64,000 nt of DNA, from positions 24,622,529 to 24,686,528 of the forward strand of contig NC_135185.1 in assembly GCF_041146795.1 (NCBI RefSeq), given 5' to 3'. A model generated the notes under the pieces. The model searched no databases, had not been told where the DNA came from, and saw only the letters and a list, made by a program, of their open reading frames with translations. The position numbers and the translations under genes were made by a program. Shown piece by piece: positions 36,101 to 46,973 of this stretch. How positions within the stretch are numbered: the first letter of the stretch is position 1; each line of letters begins with the position of its first letter. Origin of the DNA: Maylandia zebra (taxonomy: Eukaryota; Chordata; Actinopteri; Cichliformes; Cichlidae).

Positions 36101-37291
36101 TACTGATCATGGACACAAAAAACATAAAATGTACATTATTTTTAAAACACTATCTCTGCAAATTTTACATAAGGAAAGAAAGCATCGGGAGTGCTTGCTA
36201 AACCTTAAGCATTCACACAATGTAAACATAACTATGTTTACAAAAAAAACACGTGTCATTAACAGTCACTTCCTCAGATATTAGTCAAACCTGATTGGTC
36301 TGTCCATTGTCATCACAACCTCCAAATATGTACATGTGTCCATTCATGTAGCAGCTGCAGGTCCCAGACATGGGGGGAGGGACGTCCCCATCCATGTGAC
36401 ACACCTTCCTTCAGAAAAATGGAAAAAGAAAAGAAAAATGCAGAAAAACTGCTTATATTCACTCACAACTCAGAAGTCAAACAGCCCCAGGAGAGTGCTT
36501 GTAAGTTCAAACATAGCTGAAATGTCATATGACTCCAACACAATTTCCACGAGTTGAAAAACAGAGTGAAAGTCAGGGCTTAACAGGCATTGGTATTTTT
36601 TGTTTTGCAAACAGAAGCAAGCAGGAATTTTTTCAGTCTTCTTACCAAATACCTGCGTCTAGTTCATACACCCAGATTTCATCATTAGGTAAGAAAACTT
36701 CTTCCTCAGCAACAGACTGGAAAGAACAAAATAATTAAATAAATTAAGCACTTTAGCATAACGTCTCATTTCATTTTTATATTTTCATCTGTCTCCAGAG
36801 AAGTGTCAGGTGTTTGAGTCAGAAATGAAAAACAAAACGAAATTAAATTAAACTAAAAAATATATTTTATATTAACAGATGTTTAATCACTACTGACTTA
36901 TTAACATATAAGAAGCATTATAATACAGGTGCAGGCGGTGGAGTTAGGTCATGTGGTTTGGGAAATGAAAGCAAAAAAAAAAAAGCAAGAAGCTGTTACA
37001 TATAATAATGCACAGCAGTCCTCATTTATTTATGAATGTATTTTTATTTTTAATTTTACTAGGTATAAATTGGCATATACAGTTAATGCCACCATTTAAA
37101 TATCACATGTTTAATACAGTACTGGAGAAATTTCCCTTCTCTTCCTTGTCATTTGTGTCTTTTATGTTTCAGTGTTTTCTCACCATATAGCCTCCCCACA
37201 CATACAGGAGATTGTCATGCAACACAGCAGTATGTCCGCTTCGTTCCCGGGCGACCAGCTCCGAGCAGTGCCTCTCAAAGGCGGAATCCAT
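30131..37291 (-). CDS. klhdc1: Kelch domain-containing protein 1 (CUL2 ligase substrate receptor)
   Basis: Thirteen exons, 5' to 3': 37184-37291, 36646-36716, 36291-36408, 35769-35881, 35087-35174, 34887-34970, 33174-33254, 33025-33083, 32800-32909, 32622-32694, 32436-32520, 30641-30693, 30131-30275. All introns are GT-AG and the phases close to 395 residues (human 406). The protein starts MDSAFERH. Kelch repeats with GG doublets (YVWGGY, YIFGGC, YFGGYGH, YICGGR, FLFGGL, IVFGGS) form one beta-propeller of about residues 16-340. The tail LLPRKLLKLLQRRIS is the BC/CUL2-box-like end. By homology it is the receptor of a CUL2-elongin ubiquitin ligase that recognises C-terminal degrons. Arg219, Arg224 and Ser252 line up with the degron-pocket residues of KLHDC2. 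It is convergent with cys1 and head-to-head with pole2. Confidence 0.93.
31140..31510. repeat. Dispersed fish repeat in klhdc1 intron 12
   Basis: Carries 'TGAGCAAGTATGTGGCGACA', 'AAATTCCCTTTTAAGAAG' and 'CTTTCAAGTCCCTGTCAGTA', then 'GGGGCAACCTGATAATAATG'. These are successive pieces of a long, very common teleost interspersed repeat, here with internal deletion. A second copy, also incomplete, is in nemf intron 14 (56,810-57,470). Family name not assigned. Confidence 0.55.
33275..34350 (-). mobile_element. Composite DNA-transposon relics in klhdc1 intron 7/6
   Basis: Only 20 bp upstream of klhdc1 exon 7, a 'TAGTACTGTGCAAAAGTCTC' end like that of the 8.4-kb Tc1-like element begins. Around 33,680-33,800 the minus strand preserves a decayed transposase stretch ending in the 'NGGGSVMVWG' motif of Tc1/IS630 enzymes. 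From about 33,830 the text changes to a second common fish repeat ('AATGGCTCTCATCGTGGG', 'GAGTCATCAATGAGC'). Stops and indels make all of it non-coding. Boundaries and the second family are uncertain. Confidence 0.55.
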
Positions 37292-38722
37292 AACTGACTG
37301 CTATTTACACACAGAGACGTGAAGGCATGCACTTGAACCTAAAAATCACACAAAAAAGGAAAAAATGTCTAAATGTCTCACCTATGCTCAACTATATGTA
37401 TTTACGAGAACAAAGGCAACAGCTAACTGTGAGTAGAAACTCGAACCATCCTACTGTCTTCGGTTTATGCTAAATATTATTTGGGTATGCGAAAAGAAAA
37501 AAATGGTAGTCTACTAATTCAACCGACAAAAGCTCGGAACAGGTTAATACATAACCACAGTACAAAAACACTGAAAAACTAACGTTTAAATAACCATACT
37601 TAGTGCATACTCACGGGACGCAACGCGCTGTTAGCTGTCGGATATTATTTCTTCATGTTTTTAAACCTACATATTTTGGACAAGAAAGCCTCGGTGCCAA
37701 ATACTGTAAACACAGCTACAAAATAAAATACTACTTCCGGTGAACCTCTTCCAGCATAAAATTTCTATTTGTTTTTTTTTGTTTTTTTTTATCTCACAAT
37801 AACTCGGAATTTTGAAGTTATTGAGTCAAAATTTCGAGATATTAAGCCAAGAATTTTACTCTTGGACAGCATTTTGTCTTGTTATTTATTTATTTATTTT
37901 TGTATAGATTTTTGTTTTGGTTTTGTTTGTTTCAAAAGAAGACCCAGAAAGGCACAGTTGTTCAGCTTGTACAACATGGACAGTTTCTCTGTCCATCCAT
38001 TCATAAGCACTAATAACCAGTACTTATGACTAATTACACTATATAGTCAGTAATATATTCAAAAGGATTTTTTTTATAAACTTGAATTAAGGCCAAACAA
38101 ACAAATATTTTCCAAAATCAATTTCGAAATCAAAAAATACCATGAGACAAATCTACAGTTTTGGAGCAGAATTGTTTGTGTCATCGATACAGTTAATTTG
38201 TGGCAATAAACAATTACTAACGTATGGTTCACTATGGTAGCTTACTGACAAATAATGAAACTACTATGTTTTATATAATTATCACAGTCTATAAATGGCA
38301 GTAAAATATAAGGTGACACGTGATAGAGTAATTGTATTCTGTTTTGTCAAATCACTATTAACATGCTAAGAAATATACAATATAAACAATGTAACACCTT
38401 TTGCGCTTCGTTTTGATAACTTCTGTTATTATTGCTATTATTTTTGTTATTCATAAATAATTTATCCTTAAAAAGCTAGGTGATGTTTTATGCATCTTTA
38501 GCCTGTATTAAAAAACACAATAATGGAAATTAGAATAGACTTAAAAGAGAAACTCACAGTCAAAAAAAACATAATTTTGTGAAAATGATTCGGCAGATTT
38601 GTTTTCAAGTTCGCTTTTTTTAATAAAATAGAGGCGGCCCCTAAGACGGAAGTGACGACACTTGCGGAAGTTTGCGGAAGTTGACATTTAGCGCCAAAGC
38701 TTGAGTCGGAGCAGAAATAATC
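37292..38722. promoter_or_regulatory. Divergent klhdc1/pole2 intergenic region
   Basis: The two start codons face away from each other, 1.43 kb apart. The klhdc1 side has an unassigned 5' leader. The middle (37.77-37.86 kb) contains a T-rich run with repeated 'GAATTTTGAAGTTATTGAG'-type words that look like low-complexity repeat. The pole2 side carries the promoter-like elements listed separately. No coding sequence is supported here. Confidence 0.6.
38641..38722 (+). promoter_or_regulatory. pole2 proximal promoter with ETS and E2F-like sites
   Basis: In the 80 bases before the pole2 ATG there is GACGGAAGTGACG (an ETS/GABP core next to a CRE-like half site), two further GCGGAAGT copies, and TTTAGCGCCAAA at 38,687-38,698, one base from the E2F consensus. 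ETS plus E2F control fits a DNA-replication gene. The sites are read by eye and not tested. Confidence 0.55.
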
Positions 38723-41700
38723 ATGGATGTTGCACGCAGAATAAAGACGAAAGTGTCTTCTGGCTTCAAGATGAGAGGACTTATACTGCGCCCGTATGTA
38801 TTCTTGTGTAGATAAAAATGTTTTTTTTCTGCTTTGAAAACTTTCGAAAACACAACGACGTCTTTTGTTTCATCTTGAAGTTACGAACAGGCAGCTCGCT
38901 GTGCAAGCCTTCTGTATTTTGCCTTATTAAATACAGAAAAAATGTTTTTAAAAACGAACAAAGAAAGCTTTTTACACTTTTGTTAGACTTCATTTTTATT
39001 AGATGTGCACATATAATTCGATGTAGTTGGACCGTGTTTAGTCATGTAGTTGTTATCTTTGTTTATTTATTTGTTGATTGGCTTCTTCTTGTTCTGCGCT
39101 CCAGTGAGGCCAGCAGGTACCTTGTAGAGGTGCTGGAGTCCGTCAGTCATTCTGAACTTGATGATATTATTGAAAGGGTCTTGGATGCAGTGGAAAAACA
39201 GCCATGTGAGTGCAGTACAGCTTGTTGTGTGCTCCTATGTTTGTGCTCCCATGTGAGTTTTTTCAGACTGTGACTGTACTGATTTTTCGCGCAGTGTCCT
39301 CCAGCATGATCGAGATGTCCGTGGTGGAAAGTGCCGTGCAGGATTGCACTCAAACTTGTGACGAAACAATGTAAGTTTAAAAAAATAGCATTGTTCTAAT
39401 ATTTTTGGAAGGACTCGGGGTGTCCTTTGTACATCGACTGAAATGAAATATCCACTGGACTTATTACTCATGTAGAAGCTGACACAGTATGCTTAATTAA
39501 TTGATCATAAAGCATTTTAATATAATGAATGCCGGTAAAAACTAAATGCTGGGACAGAAATCATTCAGTTGCAGGTTCTTTGTAGAGTAAGGTTGGGATT
39601 AACTTGTTTACTTATATGAGTCGTCCCTTCCAGAGATAATGTTTTCAACATAATTGGAGCCTTTGATGTGCCCAGATACATTTACAGTGTGGAGAGGAAG
39701 AAATTTGTACCGTGAGTAAAACAACTTTGGTTTTTTTTTTTTCTCTTTTGTTTTAAAGTTAATGTAAATTATTGTTTAAATATAAATGTTTCTGCCGTTT
39801 TGCAGACCGCAGTGTGTCTGGCAAAGATTGTAAAGCTTTTATTTTGACTTTTGACTTCCATCCAGCATCAGTATGACCAGTCATCCAGCCCCCAGTCTGT
39901 GTGGCCTGGCCAGAGAAAAAGCTGAACTCTTCAGGGAGCGCTATACAATCCTTCAGCAAGTCAGTAAAATCTGTCTCATGATTCCAGGCTGACCTGCTGT
40001 CTTTGCTGCCATTTTTAATATGTATAGTGTGCATGTCGTATTCATTTCTGCAGCGAACACATCGCCATGAACTCTTCACCCCGCCAGCGATAGGAGCTGC
40101 TGTTGAAGAGGGTCAAAACAAATTTCAGGTATCACATCTAAGCTACTGTAATGGACACTGTGTTAAACGTGTATTACCTCATGTCAGCTATTTAAAAAAA
40201 CAAAACAAATTTAACTAACCATTTTTAGCATTATTTGTGTTTCCTAGCTGAAGACGGTTGAAGCATTGCTTGGTAGCACAGCTAAACTGGGAGAGGTGAT
40301 TGTACTTGGTATGATCACACAACTGAAAGAGGTTAGTGATCCAGATAAATATAAGAGATTATGTTTTGTTTTGTTTTCCATTTCACTGAATGCGATGAAA
40401 ATTGTGACTTTATGTTCAGTTTGAGGATTTTGTTGTTGTTGTTGTTGTTGTTTAATCTGGTTCATTTAACATTTGAAAACCATTCTTTTCAGGGTAAATT
40501 TTACCTGGAGGACCCAAGTGGAACAATACAGCTGGACTTGTCCAAAGCAATATCCTTTGATGTTAATAAAAGTCCTTCATATTATGCAAAATCACATGGA
40601 ATATAAAAGATAAATTCCTTAGCTCCACTCTCACCAGTTTCATAATGGCCTCTACACAGAATCCTGCTTTGTACTGGCAGAAGGTAAGATAATTATTCTA
40701 GTAAAAATGGCAAAATGTGGATTTTATACACACATCCAAGCCTATTTGTGAATTTGCAACTCACGGTTTGTTTTCTAGGTTGGTACGAGGACTCTGTGTT
40801 CCACGTCAATGGTTTCGGGTTCCCACCAACAGAGCCTTCATCAGCCACAAGGTCAGAGGAAGAGTAGTTGTACTACAAAATATACATTTTGACATTACAT
40901 TCTAGTATAAAGTATGAGTTTCTGTGTGTGTGAGATCATGTTCAGACTAAAAGTTAAGGAGCTTCCAGTGAAGTGAAGTCAGTTTAACTTGTCTTCCTTG
41001 TTAATTTGTGAAAATGCCACTGAATTAATATGAAGGCAAATACTCTTTAAGTTGGAGATCATCGTCATTATAAGCTACACAGACATGCCAAGATCACACT
41101 TCTCAACAGCAGACTATAAAGACTGAATACAGTCACAGTATGTTACAGGAGGGCTTAGTTCCCCAGCCTTATTGTAGTCAGAATGCAGGACTTAAAAATG
41201 TTTTTTTAGGAAACTTTTAAAGTGTATAATTTTAATTCAGTTACCATCAGGGGATTGTTAAGAAACAGCATCTTATGAGAACACGATGAGCAATTGTGGA
41301 TTTGGGCTGTCCTGCTTGGGTCCACAGTATTATTTCATGTTTTACTTGAATTCCTTGATAACTACGGCTCTATTATATGAGGTCCCCAGAAAATGATTCT
41401 GATTCCTTGGTGTAATTGTTATATTATTTCCAGAGCATACTACGGAAACATTAACTTTTTTGGAGGTCCATCTGCCACTTCAGTGAAAACGTCCGCAAAG
41501 TTGAAGCAGCTGGAAGAGGAGAATGAAGACGCCATGTTTGTTATCGTCTCCGATGTCTGGCTGGACAGTGTGGAAGTGATGGAAAAGCTCAACATCATGT
41601 TCTCAGGTCTGATAGTGAACTTTACAAGTCAACAGTACACTTTTGCGTGACACCAGTAACATTTTTGATGTCATTTCTAAATTGCAGGATATGCTGCCAT

Positions 41701-44377
41701 GCCCCCCACCTGCTTCATTTTCTGTGGAAACTTCTCTTCTGCCCCGTATGGGAAGACACAGCTCAAATCACTCAAAGGTAAAGTCTCATAACACACTGAA
41801 CATCTTGAAATCTCTGCTTGTGAGTTTTGACAGATGCTCTAAAATTTTATTGACATAGTTTTTTGTGTAAACACTGTATGGATCAATTGACTGGCCGTGA
41901 TATGGAGCTCACGCTGAACGTAAGCACAGCGATTTCCTGTCACGTATGTCCTGTGACAATTCCAGGAATGTTTATTTAAACAAGACAGCTGTGAAACGAC
42001 GTGTCCTCTGCTGTCCGCTATTATTTTGGTGTCTGAATCCTGGTGTGTGTCCTCAAAAAATTCCTCCGTGGAATGAAAACATTAGTGCCCCTGACATACT
42101 GCATACTCTGACCATCTCATACTTCAGTGCACGTTATTTATGGAGCAAATATGGCTGCTGTGCAAGTCATTAACTGTTATAGGAAACAGAGAGTGAATAA
42201 AGAGCCACAAGCCAGTGTTATTTGTTTAAAACGATAAGAAGAATAACAAGCTGCTGGAAACACTCCTCAGAGATTCTGGTCCATATTGACATGATAATAT
42301 CACACACTTGCTGTAGATTTGTTGGCTGGACATCTCCCATTCAACCACATCCCAAAGGTGCTCTATTGAATTGAGGCCTGGTGACTGTGGAGGTCATGTG
42401 AGTACAGTAAACTCACTTTCATAGTCATATCTTGTTGGAAGCAGTCATCAGAATATGGATACCCTGTGGACATGATCAGCATGATATTCAGGTAGGCTGT
42501 GGCATTTAAAGTTGATGCCACAGCAGAAATCGAGACTCGACAGACCAGGCAACATTTTTCAAATCTTCTGTTATACAATTTTAATCCATTGTAGCCTCAG
42601 TTCAGTTTTTAGGTGACAGGAGTAGCAATCAGAGAGATCTTCTGCTGCTGTAGCCCGTCTGCTTCAAGGTTTGACATGTAGTGCATTCAGAGATGCTCTT
42701 AAGGATACAGGGTTGTAACAAGTGGTTATTTGAGTTACTGTTGACTGCCCATCAGGAAACAAGCCAGTTTTGTCCAGAGTTGGTTGTGTGGGAAAATCCC
42801 AGTGGATCAGCAGTTTCTGACCAGCTTTTTTGGCACCAACAATCACATCTGCTTAAATCACCTTTCTTCCCTATTCTGTTGTATGGTTTAAGTCTTAAAT
42901 GCTTCCACATGCATAAACGCATTCAGTTGCTACCATGTGATTGGCTGATTAGATGGATATTTTGAATAGCTATACATATATAATCGGTCAATGCTAAAAT
43001 CTGTAGAACATCTGAACAATTTAATAAAGGGACAAAGACAAAGGTTTTCAGAGGTTTTACTCATTTTTTTTATTATTATTAATTTTGTTTATTGTTTTTT
43101 AGAGTCACTGAAAGCCCTTGCTGATGCTATATGCTCATACCCCAGCATTCATAGCAGGTAAGCTCTAATAGATTTTTCACTCTGTTCTGCTATTGTTTTG
43201 TTTTCTACTTACTCATGTTTCAGTGTGTTCATCTTAAACCCGCAGTAGTCGCTTTGTGTTTGTTCCCGGTCCTGAAGACCCTGGTCCAGGCACCATCCTG
43301 CCACGGTAAACCTTAATAGACGCTTAGATTTCAACTTTATTCTGTGAGATTTTGATTCGAGTGGTTTGAACAAATGTGGGTAAACTATGTTTCAGACCTC
43401 CCCTGGCAGACCACATCACAGAGGAGTTCAGACAGAGAGTGCCATTTTCTGTGTTCACAACTAATCCATGCAGGTGAAACAAACATGTGGCTCTTATTTG
43501 ATGCACAAGTATCTGCTAGTGTGTTTAATTAAGCTTGGAGTACAGGTTTTAGATATGATTTTGAATAGTTTTAGTTAAAACCATGCAGACACATAATGTA
43601 ATGATGCATATTTCTCTGACAGGATTCAGTACTGCAGCCAGGAGATTATCATTATCAGAGAGGACCTGGTCAACAAGATGTGTAGGAATTGTGTCCGATT
43701 GCCCAATAACAATCTTGACATTCCAAACCATGTGAGTTTCAACTTTTCTTAACAAACCTGTTCATACAGGAAGAATCATCACTTCAGCATTTATCATGTT
43801 GTCAGAGGTTTATAAGCCTTTGTTAATCATTTTTTGCTAATATTTTTAAAGCAAAAAGTAGCTTTTAGTAGTGATAGTAGTATTTTTCTTTTTCTTTCTC
43901 TTCTCAGTTTGTTAGGACAATCCTATCCCAGGGTCACTTGACTCCACTGCCTCTGTATGTCAGTCCTGTATTCTGGGCCTATGACTTTTCCCTACGAGTC
44001 TACCCGGTACCTGACGTCATCGTCTTCGCAGACAAATACGACCCCTTCAGCATCACTAACACAGACTGCCTCTGTGTCAACCCGGTATGAATGAATGACA
44101 GATTCTTTGTCAGAAAATCGTAGAGGATGCTTTCTTCTAATATAAGTAAGCAATATCTTTTTTTAACCTGTTTACTTTGTCAGGGTTCCTTCCCAAAAAG
44201 TGGATTCAGTTTCAAGGTGTACTATCCATCCAACAGGACAGTTGAGGACAGGTGGGGTTTTTCCTCTCTCTTTGTTTTTGGTGTATTTAACAGTGACAAT
44301 GGTGGTTTTAATGGTGATTGTGCTCAAACTAAACAGTTTTCTTATTTCTTCTTCACAGCAAACTTCAAGGGCTGTGA
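38723..44377 (+). CDS. pole2: DNA polymerase epsilon subunit 2 (B subunit)
   Basis: Nineteen exons: 38723-38793, 39105-39205, 39295-39370, 39634-39711, 39866-39959, 40054-40128, 40248-40331, 40493-40549, 40635-40683, 40779-40851, 41434-41606, 41688-41777, 43103-43157, 43246-43305, 43396-43473, 43623-43731, 43908-44084, 44184-44251, 44359-44377. Phases close to 528 residues (human 527). The start [19 protein letters not shown] opens the N-terminal helical domain (about 1-75). An OB-fold region follows, then the B-subunit phosphoesterase-like domain with [27 protein letters not shown]-type and [10 protein letters not shown] blocks. It ends [15 protein letters not shown]. The protein is a non-catalytic scaffold of the leading-strand polymerase in the nucleus. 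Intron 8 is a U12 AT-AC intron. Intron 12 holds a transposon relic. Identity is near-certain from continuous similarity to vertebrate POLE2. Confidence 0.97.
40550..40634 (+). other. U12-type AT-AC intron in pole2
   Basis: The 85-bp intron between codons SKA and QFHNGLY starts ATATCCTTTG, the U12 5' splice-site consensus, and ends CAC. The branch-site-like TTCCTTAGC at 40,615-40,623 has its A 13 bases before the intron end, the usual U12 spacing. No GT-AG alternative keeps the reading frame and the conserved residues, so the minor spliceosome must remove it. Confidence 0.92.
42200..43030 (-). mobile_element. Degenerate Tc1/IS630-related element in pole2 intron 12
   Basis: The plus strand carries 'CCACATCCCAAAGGTGCTCT', 'GAGGCCTGGTGACTGTGGAG', 'CAGCAGAAATCGAGACTC', 'GAGTTACTGTTGACTGCC' and 'CAGTGGATCAGCAGTTTCTG'. 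This is the antisense of a transposase gene from a familiar, very abundant fish DNA transposon of the Tc1/IS630 group. Several internal blocks are missing, and no frame stays open, so it is inactive. End coordinates are approximate. Confidence 0.6.
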
Positions 44378-44493
44378 AGAAAATCCCGGATTTGCAATTT
44401 GACTGTACATTACTTTTGTATGATATTAGATGTTGAAAATTGACTGGTAATCAAATAATTTTATGGTCTTTGAGTCTTTGTTCTATGAGGAAT

Positions 44494-44499
44494 AATAAA
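44494..44499 (+). promoter_or_regulatory. pole2 poly(A) signal
   Basis: AATAAA lies 117 bases after the pole2 stop codon, followed by a T-rich, GT-containing stretch, as expected for cleavage signals. Confidence 0.7.
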
Positions 44500-44543
44500 G
44501 TTTTTATGCTTTGTACTGAACTTTCTGACCTTTTTGTGTCTAT

Positions 44544-45554
44544 TAGGGCTGCCACAAACGATTATTTTGATAGTCGACTAGTCACCGATTATTTATGCGA
44601 TTAGTCGACTAATCAGATCATCATCCACTGGACGTAAAACTACAGCTTATTGCACCAGCAGCATCTGCTCTTATATAACTATCATTAGCTTACAGCTTTA
44701 AGCTTTTAAGGTGCTAACTAAAAATAAAGACAAGATGATAGTTTATTCAATTTTAATGAAATTTGCAGATTGTTTCGGTAAAGTTTAATAAACTCCTTGC
44801 TATCTAAAATATAACAGGACACCGGAGTATATTCTCCAGCATCTCACACTTATGATAATCAGCTGTCTGCTTGACGTTTATTCAGCTGTGTAAAAACTAT
44901 AACTTTAATCTCAGCCAAACCGATTTACTCAGGAACAAATAAAATACAAAAAAAAAAAGCCAAACAACAACATTTTTAATTTATCTAAGTGACTCATATA
45001 TATTTAACCTGAGTCGCGAAAGACGGCGGTGGGTTTGAAAACAATTTGCCGGGAGTCCGGTGTTCTCACGGCGCTAGTGACCTAGCCCCCGGCTAGCTAT
45101 CGAGCTAGTGGGTAACAGACGTCTCCGAAAACGTCGGAGCGCTTTTGAAAATATGTGGTGTCCTGATAAACTGAGCCGATATTTGAGGTTTACACAGCTA
45201 CATTCTCGCCTGAAAATATGTTAAACGTTTATTTTGTGACCCAGAAAGAATAATAAGAGTAATATTAAAACTAACTAGCTACCGCCATTGTTGGAAACTA
45301 AGCTGGGCCGCGCTATGAATTCTGGGACACAGCTGCTTCTTCTTCTTCGGGGTTTAACGGCAGCTGGCATCCTTGTACATGCTGTGCTGCCATCTTCTGT
45401 TTCAGTCCGTTATTACACTCTTAAATCCTGCTATTATTCCTGCGTCTTTTGCGATCTTACAAAGCTTCAAACGACACGTCGACTATTAAATCAGTCGTCG
45501 ACGATTTTGATAGTCGACGTAATCGTGACTAGTCGACAAATCGTGGCAGCCCTA
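44544..45554. mobile_element. hAT-type MITE between pole2 and klhdc2
   Basis: The 1,011-bp element starts TAGGGCTGCCACAAACGATT and ends AATCGTGGCAGCCCTA, an inverted-repeat pair. It has sub-terminal TAGTCGACTAGTC words in both ends. A perfect 8-bp duplication GTGTCTAT flanks it (44,536-44,543 and 45,555-45,562). No transposase is encoded. The 93-codon frame at 45,288-45,569 runs out of the element and is not a gene. Ends are related to those of the 13-kb element (shared TAGGGCTG). Confidence 0.87.
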
Positions 45555-46973
45555 GTGTCTATGCATTGAATTGCAACTTGAACCATCCTTAGTAGTCAGT
45601 AGCATTAAGTTAATAACATTATCAACTCCTATCTGTTTTACCCTCTATAGTCACTATATCGTAGCTTTGTGAAATATGTTTTTCTAAAATTGTTTCAAAA
45701 GGACCGACACATTTTTATATGTGCAACCAATTTTACTCAATTAATGTGCAAGGTAAATACCAAAGAGTGGCTCTTGTGATAGATGCATCCTGTCCCTGAT
45801 ACAGGCATATATGCTGTTGGATTCAGCACAGTCAGAGCTTTGAGTTCTGCTGTAGCCTCTCCCATTCAGCTTGGCAATTTATTTATTTATTTTTATAATT
45901 TTATCTTTATATAACATCCATTTCATATGAAACTTTAACGAAACGAAAAGCGTTGTTGCGCTTTGTTCTGCGTTTGGGAGTCTTAAATTTTGGGGGTACT
46001 TTTCCACCCTACTATTAATGAAAACAATTAAATGTGGAGACTTTTATTTTGAAAAGAAAAACGTCTCCATTTGATTTTGACCTAATTGTGTGTACCTGTT
46101 TCTTATATGAGAGTTGTCCTGTAGCAGTAGTGACTTTGTAGTAGTAGTAGTAATTATAACAATAATAATATAAATAATAAAACCTTTATACAACGCAGGA
46201 CGGCCTAGCCCGTTAATTCCGACCTTATAAAGATGGTGGATTTAAAAAGTCTGTCATTTCCGGTCGTGCCCCCCAGAAGATTGTGATGACCTTACATAAA
46301 TGGCGCATTGCTCCTGAAATTTGCAAGGAACCCTAGTATCTGATAAGGTAAAGCGATGACAGGACTGGCTAGATTTTGTGTAGGATATTTGAATTCTGGT
46401 TAGTTTAGACAAACGAGGTAGATATATCTGAGCGATATTTAGCGCACAGTTTTCGGTGTGTTTTTCTTCTGCAGAGGGAAATAACTGTTTGGTGCTTGCT
46501 AGCACGAATTACAGCAAAGCAATGAAGAGAATTTTAGACAAATATATGAATTAACAGCATTTTGTTAAGCTGTTATTCACTGTAAGTCTTCCATGTAATA
46601 TTAGAGGTATGCTTAAATGCCAGCGTTGGGCTAGTAGCCTAAATAGTTAAGGTAGAAAAGTAGGTCAGCATTTGTCGTGCTACTTGCTAACATGATACAA
46701 TCCGCTGCCATGGTAAATGATGATGTGACTTTGACCTAGAAACAAGCAAATCTCTACTTGACACAGAGAGAGCATGTTCTATTTTTATGGCTAATTTTGC
46801 TCACCTCCACTGTTTTAAATGTGGGTCATTTCCTTGATTGTTTGTTTTTGCTTGTTTTAAAGATTATTTTTGGCCCGGGATTAATGCGTTAATAGAATAA
46901 TCCTATTGGCAATAACCTAGTCGATTTCTCAGTACCTTACGTCTTGCTTTGATAGGAAACAAAAGAGGCTGGC

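Larger units (their letters stand above)
44378..46973. other. Intergenic region between pole2 and klhdc2
   Basis: Contains the pole2 poly(A) signal, an intact hAT-type MITE, and from about 45.9 kb the presumed klhdc2 5' region. A GATAAG/GTAAAG donor-like site near 46,347 and a TTTGATAG acceptor-like site just before the klhdc2 start codon suggest a non-coding first exon, which is inference. No protein-coding gene is supported. Confidence 0.5.

Noticed and set aside
38818-39273. 151-codon ORF
   Set aside because: Only residues from 39,105 to 39,205 are real (pole2 exon 2). The rest is intron read-through in the same frame.
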